Origin: Daphnia carinata
Taxonomy: Eukaryota > Arthropoda > Branchiopoda > Diplostraca > Daphniidae
NCBI RefSeq assembly: GCF_022539665.2
Contig: NC_081338.1
Location: forward strand, 248,001 to 312,000
Length of the DNA: 64,000 nucleotides
Direction of reading: 5' to 3'
Each line of letters starts with the position of its first letter. The first letter of the stretch is position 1. Both the position numbers and the translations under genes were made by a program. Below, one piece after another: positions 45,054 to 57,203 of the stretch. Below the pieces are notes generated by a model that worked only from the letters and a program-made list of their open reading frames with translations, was not told the origin of the DNA and ran no database searches.

Positions 45054-45652
45054 TTCTTTTTATGCCTTAAAATGATTGCTGCCTTTTTTTTATTAGCTTT
45101 CAGTACATTGGGAAAATTGACCATGCAACTTCATTCCTCCGAAAATGCCAACGCTGGGTACTTATTTTCAAATAGCTTGAGAATTTTGTTTTGTATGCAA
45201 TTTCATATAATTTGTTCTTCATAGATCCAAATGGAGTGAAGATGAAATAGAAATGCTAAGAAATTCTATCAAGCGATTTGGAGAGGACCTCGAAAAGTTA
45301 TCAGAACACATTAAAGACAAAACAGTGTAAGTTGAGATTAAAATCATGACAGATTGCTGGGCTCAGAAAATGACTTTTATGCAGAACCCAAATCCATGGA
45401 AGTTTGAAGAAAAAGTGCTTTGAAACTGCAGGTGTTTCATTACCAAGAGTTCTTAATCAAACCACCACACAAACAAATTCACACCAGAACATAGCTTCCA
45501 GCCCTCAGCAGACAGTTGTAGTTGTTCAGCAACCTCAAATGATGAACAACAAACCCACCGCCGAAGTTACGTTAAATATGCTGAATGCTAGCGAGAACGA
45601 AGTAGACGTAGAAGGTTTGAATTTCGAAGGTGCTAATGAAGTTGTTACATAA
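44987..45652 (+). CDS. BAP18: BAP18 (C17orf49-like) chromatin-complex subunit
   Basis: BAP18 is a small SANT-containing partner of the BPTF-NURF and MLL1 chromatin complexes that reads H3K4me3. Exons 44987-45029, 45097-45157, 45225-45326 and 45385-45652 join in phase to 157 residues. The order of conserved blocks matches the family: MNSANKVADIFGAAG, AFSTLGKLTMQLH, the SANT helix SKWSEDEIEMLRNSIKRFG, IKDKTVTQI, a Gln/Thr-rich linker, and the C-terminal AEVTLNMLNASENEVDVEGL. The gene is complete. Its stop is only 124 bp from that of the convergent dyskerin gene. Confidence 0.93.
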
Positions 45653-45775
45653 TATGAACTTACAGCCAATTGTCCAGCAATCAAGTTAACAGTGTAATAC
45701 ACAATTCCGAAGATGTAAAATGAAACGTTTATTTTTTTTTTGCAAACATAATCCATTAAGTTATTTCAATGGCGC

Positions 45776-48258
45776 TCAGTCATTATGTTCTGAATCCTTC
45801 TTTTTCTTCTTCTTCTTTCCTGACTCAGGCTCCTAAAAAGATTAATTTGCGTTTTTTAATGATCCAATGTAGCAGTTGTTGAGCAAATGAAGCTTTCATT
45901 CCATTGTTAAACCACTTAATTATGTTACTATCAAAATTACCTAATTCATTAAAAAATAGGATAACCAATGAAATTACCTGAATTGCTGTGTTGTCCTCTA
46001 CATTCAATGACTCATCATTGGTTGAGACCTTATCCTTCTTCTTCTTTTTTTCTTTTGTTTCAGGTAACGACCCGAGGGATGCACTACCGTCACCAAGCGA
46101 TTCCTTATTGCATAATACATATTTATTATACAATTTCAACTCCTTTAGCTCCACAAAATCCAGCTAAATTTTTTTTACCCTTTCCTTATCCTTTTTCTTC
46201 TTTTTCTTTTCTTTTGTTTCCGGCATTGATTCTAACTGTGCCTCAGCGACCACACTCGTTTCACTCAACTTTCGCTTTCGATCTTCAACATCACACTGTT
46301 CAACTTTTTCCTTCTTGACATTGCTAGAATTATACCATTCGAATCACGACGATGAACTGTTACTGCATATAAAGGTACGTACTTAAGATCAACGTATGTG
46401 GTTAACCAATCTTTGGGTGTTTTATCATTTGGCTTTCCATACTGGTCCAACAATCCTTGTTTCACCATAGATTTTTTCACAGAAGCCTAAAGAAAAATGT
46501 TTTAGCCAACATCTAGTTTTCCTGGTAGTATTGCTTTACTTTAGGCCCTAATCCCCATTTCCTAGGGTAGGTGTCACGCTCCATGACTACACGCTTAATT
46601 TTGGCCACTATTCCATGGTCACACGAAGCCATAGTTGTAGTCGTCATCAATGCAATGGCGAGAGCGATAGCTTCACCTTTGGTAGTGACTATCACGATCT
46701 CCTCATTCAACTCAATTCCGTTTTCATATCGCAGTACACCCGGTAGCATGATTTTGGCTCCATAACAAACGGCATTCACCTATGACATTGTCGATAGATC
46801 CATTAAATTAGAGAACTTTATGAAACGAATTTATACTTACAGCACTGTCTTTCATGATGATACGTTTGTGAGACATCATCAACGCTTCAAGGGGTCGAAT
46901 CACTCTTCTCAAATACGTTTCGTCCTTATGATTATCATGTAACCATTGGGCATCGATGACATCGTGCATCGTCATTAAACCTTCTTTCTCACTTTGTATC
47001 CCTTTAAAAATGAAAGTTAATACTTTACATAATCATACACAAGCAGTTGTTTACCAGATCGCACTCTCCTAAGTTCCGCCATCTGAGCACCTACGCCCAA
47101 CACCAATCCGAGATGGACGCAATGGGTACGAACATATGTTCCGGCTTCACAGCTAATCCAATAAATACCCATATTTCTCTCTGCGTCATATTCATAGAAC
47201 TTGGATTGATATATGGTACGCACGCGGAGCTGCCGCTTAACGGCTGAAATAAGTGGAGGCCTCTGGAAGAGGGCTCCAGTCAATTTTTCCAGAGCTCTTG
47301 GAATCTAAAACAGGGCAAGACATTAAAATAATATGTTTCACTAAAAAGAGAATTATCAGTCTGAAGATGCTTTGTTGTCCAAAATAGCTATAAAAACTTC
47401 TATTCACTACTTCCAATAAATTAATGACCAGTACCAAAACAGTCAATTCTGTAGTTGAAAACACATACCTGGTTTGTGTCTTCAACAGAGGAATGAAGCT
47501 TAAAAATGGCAACATACTCTTTACCAGCACCCTGTTGAGATTTAACCAATCTTGTGGCACGATCAATGCAGACAATCAAACACCCTAGAAAGAAAAATAT
47601 TTTGAATATTCACAATAACAAAACTCATCAATGTTCACACACCAGTCACTTTAGGATCCAGGGTGCCAGAATGGCCTGTTTTTTCACACCTCAATATTCT
47701 CTTAATCCAAGCAACTACTTCATGTGAACTTGGATTTGACGGCTTGTCAAGATTAATAAAACCACCGTGAATGTAATCCTTAATTGGTCTCTTCAGCGGT
47801 GAACAGCCGTTAGGAAGAGGTGTATAGTGATTTGTTCTGGTGTTCAACTTGTCAAAATTCTAAAGAGAGGAAGATAAAAACAACATACTAGTGTTCCATG
47901 TTATTTGAATTTCTTACCTTAAGTAACAACGGCCACTGTGAACAATCAAGTTTGGCTACTGGCTTTTCTGATGGTTCTATGACAAAGTTGCCATCTCCCT
48001 GTATGTCTCCCAGTGATTTCTTAGATTTTTTTGCGCTATGCTTCTCTCCTAAGACTTCTAGAATAGAAAAATAAAGAGAAACACACGAATGAAACCCACA
48101 AATTCAAAACGATGGACATTTCACTTGGTTCAATTGATGAAAATAATTCTACTGGTTACCAGGGCCCCCTTTTTTTTTAAATAAAGCACGATAAAACTAG
48201 TTTTTGGTTGCTATGATACTTTAAACGATTTCATGATGAACATACCGGATGAATGCAT
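45776..48258 (-). CDS. DKC1: Dyskerin, H/ACA snoRNP pseudouridine synthase
   Basis: Dyskerin is the catalytic subunit of H/ACA RNPs, converting uridine to pseudouridine in rRNA and supporting telomerase RNA in many animals. Eleven exons keep phase and give 522 residues: 48246-48258, 47918-48057, 47643-47859, 47469-47584, 47055-47304, 46841-47001, 46540-46779, 46383-46486, 46179-46323, 45978-46103 and 45776-45832. The dyskerin-like N-terminal domain, the TruB catalytic motif [13 protein letters not shown] with its Asp, and [17 protein letters not shown] are present. The PUA domain reads [35 protein letters not shown] and WGLGPK. The C-terminus is Lys-rich, as expected for nucleolar targeting. 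The 13-nt first exon (MHSS) is the least certain part. Confidence 0.96.
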
Positions 48259-48676
48259 CGTGGTTCACACGTGGTTCGGAGTTCTGTGTTTAAAACCTAT
48301 CGAGTTGCTACGTGCTACTATCAGCAATGAAACTTATAATGAAAAGCGGAAGAATCAAGGCATTGCCACTTTTTAATCTTATTCATCTAACGTTCGTAAA
48401 ATAAGATGTTTCTCGACAAAAATTTTCAATATTACCATTTATTGTTTTTAAAAACTTGGAAAAGAATTAGCATTAACTGTATTTTGGTACAAAGTATTTT
48501 AAATGTTGAAATGAGAAATAAATATAGCCAACCTTGTTAATGCTCTAGAACCTAGGGCTGGGACTAGCGGCCAATCGCGTAGCCTTTTGACTGATCGGTT
48601 AAGTCGTTTTGGGTTTCGGTGCAGTTCTATCGGGTTTCAAGGTGCCTTTTTCCATACCCATGGACATGAAAGTCCA

Positions 48677-50045
48677 GGCTGGTCGCGAGGCAATATGTAC
48701 TACTTAGTACATAATCGCGCCTGCAGTTTTCTTTATGGGGAAAGTGTGTGTTGTCACCCCTAGGGCTTTGATTTGGTTGCTTTAATGGCTAAACCGTTAA
48801 AGTTAAACCAGTTAAACAAAAATGCGTGTAGCGCATGTCTTAATTTTTCAAAGCGAATAATATGAATTAGGTTTATATAAATTTATATTTACAATATTGT
48901 GATAATGTACATAAATGTTACAATATAATAAATACACATATATACAGTATATTACAATTATATATATATATTTATACATACGTACAATTATATTTATATA
49001 TTTATACATACATACAATTACAATATATATATTACTATTATATATATGTACAATAGTTATGGTAATTGAAATAAACGAATATAAGAGAAACAATTTTTTA
49101 ATTATTTGTCAGAAAAACTAATTATGATATTCGCTGATTTAATACATAAATAATATAAATATAATATAAATCGATAGTCCTTGGTAAGGGCTATCCATTT
49201 TTAGGTAATTGTAATCAATATTTTCAAATCGAAAAAATCTTAAACGCAAAATGCGTTTTTGTTGTTTTTCGATCTAAGGTTCTAATGGACGCAACCGATA
49301 AAACAAAAAAATTGATGTTACACTTGAACTTTTTCCTTTTCCGAAAATTTAACATAAGTTTTATAGAATTAGATAGCTCTTGATAAGAGCTATCGATTGA
49401 TGCAAAATTTGTCAATTTTAACTGTTTATTTTCTTCATAAATAATTATTAAAGGATTTCATGATTTTAGAAGAAAGGGGAGGGGGTGTGTGAAAAAGACG
49501 AAACTTTGCATTGATTGTTCGATGCTTAATCTTCGTCAAAACAGGAAACCATTATAATATTTTTGTTCCTGGTGATTCGGGGAAAAAGTTGTTCTAAACG
49601 TTTACTTTTAAGATGCTATATTTAACCCCAAAAACTACGTTTGAAAAAGTGGTTTTTGATAAACCATTATGGCGGCCATTTTTTTACCGCGCCAAGTTCA
49701 AATTTTAAAAAGTGTAAATAAGTGTAAAAAATTTTAATGATAAGTACATATTTACATTTTGTTTGTGTCTAGAAAATTTCAGCATTCCGTCTTATATTAA
49801 AAATTAACTAAGATAATTTAAATAAATTTATTTCATGGGTTCTCATTTAATTTACAATTTTAGGTGACTTTTTCCACATTCCACATGGAAAACCACGTTT
49901 TATATCGCGACTTCCGCGTGGAAAAGCTCCAAGCAGACAATATTAAAAAAAAAAATTGACTAACGCCCTGCGCCTTTATCATTTACCCCATAAGAAAAAC
50001 TGCATCTGCAACTATGTACTACTTAGTACATATGTAGTGAGACCA
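48677..50045 (+). mobile_element. 1.37-kb element, copy B
   Basis: It is near-identical to copy A at 14965-16340, including GGTCGCGAGGCAATATG at the left and the ATGTACTACTTAGTACAT motif at both ends. With copy C it forms an inverted pair. Confidence 0.8.
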
Positions 50046-50090
50046 TGTTGTGAAAGTCAACTTCCTGGTAGCGATCGACTGCACATCAAT

Positions 50091-51437
50091 CAGTGAGCAT
50101 TTTTAGCGATATGTCAACATAGTCTCAGTACATATGTACTAAGTAGTACATAGTTGCAGATGCACTTTTTTTATGGGGTACATGATAGACGCGCAGGGCG
50201 TTAGTCAATAGTTTTTTTGGAATATTGTCTGCTTGGAGTTTTTCCACGCGGAAATGTGGAAAAAGACACGTAAAATTGTAAATTAAATGAGAACCCATGA
50301 AATAAATTTGTTTAACTTATCTTAGTTAATATTTAAGATTTTCTATCTAAGACAGAATACTGAAATTTTCTAGACACAAACAAAATGTAAATATGTACTT
50401 ATAATTACAATTTTTTACACTTATTTACACTTTTTAAAATTTGAACTTGGCGCGGTAAAAAAATGGCCGCCATAATGGTTTATCAAAAACTACTTTTTCA
50501 AACGTAATTTTTGGGATTAAATAATGCATCCTAAAAATAAACGTTTATAACAACTTGTTCCTGGAATCACCAGCAACAAAAATATTATAATGATTTCGTG
50601 TTTTAACGAAGGTTAAGCATCGAACAATCAATGCAAAGCTTTCGTCTTTTTCACACCCCCCTTTCTAAAATCATGAAATCCCTTAATAATTATTTATGAG
50701 GAAAATAAACAGTCAAAATTGACAAATTTTGCATCAATCGATAGCTCTTATCAAGAACTATCTAATTCTATGAAAGTTATGTTAAATTTTCAGAAAAGGA
50801 AAAAGTTTAAGCGTAACATCAATTTTTTTGTTTTTATCAGTTGCGTCCATTAGAACTTTAGATCGAAAAACAACAAAAACACATTTTGCCTTTAAGATTT
50901 TTTCCCTTTCAAAATGTTAATAACAATTACACAAAAATAGATAGCCCTTACCAAGGGCTATTTACTGTAATTAATCAACTAATTATTGCAATTAATTTGG
51001 CTAACAAATAATAAAAAAAAATTCTTTTATATTTTTTTATTTCAATTACCACACAAATTGTACATATTCATTATGTAAGCAGAATAAATATATATAATAT
51101 ATATTATAGTATTGTATATGTATAATAGTATCGTACATATATAATAGTAATATATATAAATATCTATGTATAATTGTAACATATATATTAGTATTTATAT
51201 TGTACATATTACCTCATTGGAAAAATTTACATCAACCGAATTCATGTTATTTTAATTAATTTCATTAATTTAAAAGACATGCGCTACACGCATTATTGTT
51301 TAACTGGTTTAACTTTAGTGGTTTAACCACTAAAGCAACCAAATCAAGGCCCTAGTGGCGACAACGCACACTTTCTCCATATAGAAAACTGTAGGCGCGA
51401 TTATGTACTAAGTAGTACATATTGCCTCGCGACCAGC
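50091..51437 (-). mobile_element. 1.37-kb element, copy C (inverted)
   Basis: It is the reverse complement of copies A and B, ending TATTGCCTCGCGACCAGCCTG. About 45 bp of other sequence (near 50046-50090) separates it from copy B. It is more diverged than A is from B. Confidence 0.8.
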
Positions 51438-51439
51438 CT

Positions 51440-53085
51440 GCGATGTGTCGGGTCATTTTGGTTTTCAGTGCAGTTCTTCCAGAATGCGTATCGCCCATTT
51501 TCAGTCCATGGCTAAACAGACTTAAATTGGGTCAAGACAAATTTTGACCCCGATCCCAAACGAGTTCCAAGATCTGGCTTTAATAACTAGATTCAAAACC
51601 CGATTCAAAAACCGGTTACTCCGCTTTTTACCCCGTTTACCCAGACTTCTGCCCCGATTTATATGTAGAACCATGACCACTGTTAAAATCTAGTTTGATG
51701 CTTTCTAATTTTTAACTTTTGTAAAACAAATATGTTAATAAAAAGACATCTTTTTCATTCTATAAAACTAACTTTATTTTGCCTTTTTAAACCAGGATTT
51801 AAATCAAATTGCCGCATGCGGCACGGTCGCTCTTGGTTTAATTTTTATTTGTATCTTGTTGGTTAGCTATTAGTCGGAAAGTTTTCGAGTTGTGTTTGTG
51901 GTTGCTCTGGTTTGTGCTTGGTGTGACAGCGGTGTGTGTAGACGCCAATGTATGGATTATGATTCGCCGAGAGGAACAATTAAAGCGTAACGCCAACCGT
52001 TTGGATTTCAGGGGAAAAATAGCGCCATTTACGTTTATTTAGCATTGTGTCATGCGACGGGGAGGTATGAGAAGGACTCTGGAATACTTATTTAACACCG
52101 TCATACCCCCTTTCTGACCAAAAGGGGGTTTTTACATGACGTCTTATGGCGGAAGGTGCCTAGCGCAAATGGAAAAAAGGGACAAAAAAAAATGAAGACA
52201 AAAAATTAAAAAATTTCTTTGTGTTAATTAAATATCTATAAATTTTTTTTCAATTTTCTATCTATAAGATTTATTGACTAGCATGTCTTTCATGTATTAA
52301 CCGAACACTGCGTTTAGCGTTCGGGATACCTAATAACACCAGAGATAAGGATACGGAATAAGGAAAGCCGCCATGACAGATTTCGGCACACCATCTAGCG
52401 GCTAATTCCATCCATTCTTCATGAGCAGACGAATTCCCTGCAAGCAAACAATGTTACAAGCGGCAGATTTAAGACGGGCAAGGAAAATCAGACCATGCGC
52501 CAGGTAAGAACATACAAAAGAAATTTTTGTGACTAAAAGTAAACTCTCAATTGAATTTGTTTTACAGATTTGTTTATAATATGAACTCATTTAACTGGTT
52601 ACGATTCAAAGTTTCTCCAGACATATTTTGACTGAAAAATTTGATGTAAGATAAACATCTAATTTTGAAAAATTTGTAAGCAAAAGATTGGATTAAGAAG
52701 ATGAGGTAATAAACAATATTCGATTTCTCTTCATTTCGCCGAGGAACAAGCCTGTGGTATTCCAAGCTAACCAAGCGGAATCAAAGGGAAATGAGGCCAA
52801 AACAGTAGTTCTTAAGGCTTACATCTAAGCGCACAATGTTGCAGCCAGATAATTAATCGCAGAGCATCATTAAGAAACTTATGAACTGAAACGGGTTGAT
52901 CACTTCTCTTCGAATTACAGTTAACGGCACTACAGTTGGGAGGCGTTTGTACATTCTTACCCAAAGAGATGAAGAAAACACGTCTAGAACTACTGAGAAC
53001 AACTGGTAAACTGAGGCTGTGTATTTCGCAGGATAAAATTTTGTAGTAGTTACATCAATTAAATACCCTACCTATATACCCTACC
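51440..53085. other. No recognised gene
   Basis: AT-rich sequence with only short frames. CCCCGATT-type phrases around 51540-51660 (AACCCGATTC, CCCCGTTTAC) look like decayed repeats. No family was assigned. Confidence 0.4.
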
Positions 53086-53087
53086 GA

Positions 53088-53436
53088 TATGGGGTGGCAA
53101 AGATGGGAGAAATAGTAATGTAAAAAAATCAGGTGATTTTTTTTGCCACCTCCATATCCTAAGGCTAAGCTGCGGGTAGGGACACTCCATGCGTGCGATT
53201 TTAGGGGTGATCCAATATTTTATGTCTATGATAAATTTCATAGAATCCTGAACGGATTTTACATAAAAAAATTAGAGATAAAGAGCATTCCTTTATCTTT
53301 CGAATGCAACAAACCCTAAAATTTTACGTGCAATATTTCTTTACGAAAAGAGCTCCGGCGTGAGACACAGTAGGGCCTATCCTACGCGTGTTAAAACAGC
53401 AAACTTGGAAGGGGTGATCCACTTCTTCTCGTGGGT
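53088..53436 (+). repeat. 350-bp dispersed repeat, copy 2
   Basis: It matches 12832-13178. It lies immediately before the open part of the Harbinger transposase and apparently replaces or interrupts its N-terminal part. Confidence 0.75.
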
Positions 53437-53817
53437 ACTGTATATCCAAAGCTGCAAGAGCTTTGTGGTGAAAATTATCACATTCTTGGTGATGGTGCGT
53501 ACCCCATATCCTCTTGGCTTCTGACTGCATACAGAAACCCTGAGTCAGATGCAGAAAAATTCTATAATAAACGCTTCAACAAAACAAGAATCATTGTTGA
53601 AAACGCATTCGGACTTTTAAAGCAGCGCTTCCGACAGCTTATGCGGATGAATTTTCATACAACTGACACTAGATCGAAAATCATTGTGCCCTGTTGCATT
53701 CTTCATAATTTATGTCTAATTAAAAATGACACTTTGACGAATACACTTACCGCTGAAAACGAAGGGAATGCCGAGGTAACAAACGATGAAGACAAAGATC
53801 CGGCCCCATGGACTTAA
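53431..53817 (+). pseudogene. PIF/Harbinger transposase fragment (DDE nuclease C-terminal part)
   Basis: The frame reads QELCGENYHILGDGAYPIS, then NKTRIIVENAFGLLKQRFR and IIVPCCILHNLCL to a stop at 53815-53817. GDGAYP holds the second catalytic Asp and the VENAFGLLK block holds the Glu of HARBI1-type DDE nucleases. The first Asp and the N-terminal helix-turn-helix are missing; the sequence upstream is the dispersed repeat. ATG at 53431 is in the repeat border and is not a natural start. It faces the Myb/SANT-like gene downstream, the usual Harbinger pair. Confidence 0.85.
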
Positions 53818-53881
53818 GGGAATGCAGAAAATCGCGAAATTTCAAAAATAATCGGAGAACACAAGCGAAGATGTATGTCTG

Positions 53882-53911
53882 ATGAATGAATGAATGAATG
53901 AATGAATGAAA
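53882..53911 (+). repeat. (TGAA)n microsatellite
   Basis: Seven or so tandem TGAA units follow the transposase stop. Confidence 0.95.
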
Positions 53912-54161
53912 TCATGAAATTAATAGTAATAATAAGTTAAATTAATAACTTAATAAGTGAACGTTTCTTTATTTTTTTTTCACACATATATTACATAGAA
54001 AATAAATTACATGAACAAACATTGAAACCGTAAGCAAAATTAACTGAATTGAAATGGCAGGATTGAACAGGTAAGTTGACTAAATTTGAATTCTGTGTTT
54101 TGTTATTTGCCGCTGACGTAAGGAAATGCAATGTGTGCCTGTTGAAGATAAGCTGCAACTA

Positions 54162-55544
54162 TTATTCAGCACCACCAGTCGGCTTGTTCAGCAACATTTT
54201 TCCGCAAAGCAAAGCAAGAAGGAGGGTATTCTTTTCTTCCAGCGCCTTCAGTTTCTGTTCGCGAAACATTTTGCGGTTTTCGTGTTCCGCCTTCAGGATT
54301 TCAACTTGCTAGCGCTGGGCGGCAAGTAGCTCTTCTTTTTCTTGCAAGAACTTGGTGATATCTTCTTTTATTGTCTTCTTGCGTTTTACGGTGGACGGTG
54401 GACCATCTCCCGAAGAACATTTGCTGCTTCTGCCATCGGAGTCAGCTTCCGCGTTAGCCGAGCTGCTTGAGCTGCAGACGCTCCCGGCAATGGGCAGTGT
54501 TAAATTTGGTTTGGGATAGACTACCGCCCCTTGTCCACGTATGACAGCTGGAATCATGCCGTCGTCCTTTGCTCCTAGTTTTTCCAATTCTTCATCAAAC
54601 TCGGAGCGGTGCAGCACTTCACCAGTTGTTCCATTCTTTCTGTTTGCAGTAGTGTGCTGCTTTTTCACAGTTTTAAATCTCTTGATAGAAAAGGGGTTAA
54701 CATTAATAAATGATATGCGTAAGTAGCATTCTTACCGGTTTTCAATATTTTTAGGAGTGAAATGAGAAGCTGAATACTTCTCATTTAACTGCTTCGCGAG
54801 CTGGACCCACAACATCTTCTTGGTTTTGAATTTTTCATGGGTCCAACCTGTTGGAAAAGTGCAGCGTAGATTCTGAGCATCTCTCTTGTTTGTGCTTCGC
54901 CCTTCCACTGGAACCTGCCGCTGTCCGTTTTTGATTTCTTTAAGAGTTCGTTGGAATTTTTTTAGAGCCTTTCCCTTGTTGCAAGTAGACATTGCTACCC
55001 TGGAAGTTTTCCCAACCTCATCGAACACAGTTCCCACTGAAAAACAGATCAGTTATAAGGGAAAGGTAATATACGACAGACAGATTAGATATAGTGTATA
55101 AATCATAACAATATATAACTGCACGCCTGCTCACCTGAGTCATCCTCCATATTGTATACAGCATAAGTACGGGACATCGGACTGTTTGCACTTTCTGGTT
55201 CGATGGGTTTCTCAGGAATGGCTACATAACCAAAACGAAGAGCCTCAGCATAACTTACCTGATTGTCCGCGTGAAAAAAATCAGGAACAGTAGAGTCTGT
55301 AATTAGATTACAGTCTGTAAGTTCTCGAAAATGGAGTTTGTAAATAGAAATATTTCCTAAAAAAAAATAATGACACAACAATTACAATTTGTTATTTTAT
55401 ACCTACATTTAAAAAATACCTGCGGAATCTTTTCTCAAAAAAACGATTGTCATCTCCTCTTCGTTTATTTTTCAATGCTTTATCGTCATCACGATATAAT
55501 TTAACAAATTCGCAAATACTTCCACGTTCACTAGTATCACTCAT
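54162..55544 (-). pseudogene. Myb/SANT-like DNA-binding protein of a Harbinger element
   Basis: Harbinger elements carry a second protein that recruits the transposase to DNA. Here minus-strand exons read: 55420-55544 (MSDTSERGSICEFVKLYRDD), about 55132-55365 (AEALRFGYVAIPEKPIEPE), about 54735-55037 and about 54162-54690. The third exon has WVQLAKQLNEKYSASHFTPK, which continues RFKTVKKQHTTA, a Myb/SANT-type pattern. The last exon is Ser-rich, then a charged coiled coil ending KMLLNKPTGGAE. Two problems: an in-frame TAG at 54309-54311 inside the coiled coil, and the exon 1-2 junction does not keep frame with a simple GT-AG choice. So it is decayed or the sequence has errors. Confidence 0.6.
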
Positions 55545-55579
55545 TTTGAAAATGTAAACAAATAACAATCACAACAAAA

Positions 55580-56530
55580 ACCATGTGACAGTTCGAAAAA
55601 ATTCGTCTGCTAGGAGGTGCCCCGTTCAGGGTTTGAAAACCTGGAAAAAAAAGTCAGTTTTTGTGAGCGCCCGAAAGGGCAGTTTTAGGGTAACTCTAAA
55701 AATTTGGGGCAGTCACTGGAACACAAAAAACCAGAGTTGCTCTGAAAAAAAGTTGCCCCGTCAGTCCATTGGAACATACTTAGGGAAAAAAAATTGCCCT
55801 AGGTCAACTCTGGGGCACCCATTGGAAATCCACGCTAATCGCGAGTCCTTTTGCCAACTGGCATAAAAGACTATCCTAAAAGTTTGCTGTAAAACCAGAC
55901 GCATTTCTGGCTCCATTTGCGTAGTGAGTTACAACTAACTTAGTACCAAAAACGCAAACAACGCCAAATGAGAAAAAAGGTGAGCGCTAAAGAGCAGACT
56001 TATGTTCACTGTCTGGAAACATTCATGCTCTTTCCAGTACCCCAAACGAACAAAATAAAAAAATAATAATAAAAAACATAATAAATGAATTATGATAAAT
56101 TTAGTATCATACAATTGGGTAACAATGAGAAATTTCTTTGTACTTAAAATGGAGCCATAAACCACATAAACGTAATATCAACTGACTGTTTCAGACGAGA
56201 AATACACAAATTAATAAAACGCCGCAAGTAGAATTTAACTTTAATTTTTTTTAATCAAAATTTAACACCGCCAGTATTCTTATTTTTTGCTCATTGCAAT
56301 GGTACAGCAATGCCTTTATTACTCTGATGGCATCCTACTCCGTAACTGTTGGTTAAGACCTTTTCGTTGCTGCTATAATGAAAAATAGTTGGCATTGTTT
56401 AAACAAATAATTATAGCCATAACATTTATGGCTATATAAATTTCCAGCTGTTCGTACTTGATAGGTATTCATTCCCATACCATGAACCGAATCGCAGTTG
56501 AAAATGGCTAAACTGAACGGATGGTTTGTC
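55580..56530. other. No gene; short dispersed repeat inside
   Basis: Around 55955-56040 (CCAAATGAGAAAAAAGG, GCGCTAAAGAGCA, GGAAACATTC) the sequence resembles 59783-59865. The stretch 55650-55830 repeats GGGGCA and AACTCTGGGG phrases and may be the end of the Harbinger element. Confidence 0.4.
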
Positions 56531-56532
56531 GA

Positions 56533-56992
56533 AAAAAAATCGTCAAACCGTCGGTTCGGTTTAGCCATTTTCAACTGCGGTTTGGTTTTAGGTTTGCAAC
56601 TGGGCAAAGCCGGTTTGAACCGCCATTAAAATTTTTTTTAAAATTTAGCTGAAATTTCAAATCAACCAATCATCACTAATTGTTGTGAGAGTAATGACGG
56701 TCAACAACTTGTTTTAATTCTAATTTCCGATCAGACTTGCGGTGATCGCGATCGAAAATCGGTCGATCCTTCCGCCATCTTGCGACAACATCTGTTTCTG
56801 ATTGATTGTCCTGTGAAAATCGCAAATACGCCGTGCAAACCGTGTAAAACCGCGGGCACAAATTGCGGATATAAACCGCGGTTCAGTCTGTTTGAAAAAA
56901 ACGGCAAACCGAACCGCACCGGTTTGTCCTTTAAAAAAAAAACGCGCGGGTTGGCCAAAATCGTGCCCGATCGTCGCGGGGCCGAGCCCTAC
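56533..56992 (-). mobile_element. GGGCTCGGCCCC MITE, copy 4
   Basis: It shares TCGTCAAACCGTCGGTTCGG and the central blocks with copy 1 and ends CGATCGTCGCGGGGCCGAGC like copy 3. Non-coding; the apparent frames in it are shared repeat sequence. Confidence 0.65.
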
Positions 56993-57203
56993 TAGCATCA
57001 TGCTGCCAAGAAAATTTGCAGCCAGACGACCGGCCTTTAGTTTACAGGCAACCCTGTTACACATTGTAAGCCATCAAATTTGCGTTAGAAAATTGCCACT
57101 TCTCCCTTATCGCCCGTACAGTTGCCGAAGGACAATATTAAAAAATAAAAGCAAGAAATAGCAGCTATCACTGTAACAGATCAGATCACCTAATTGTTTC
57201 CAA

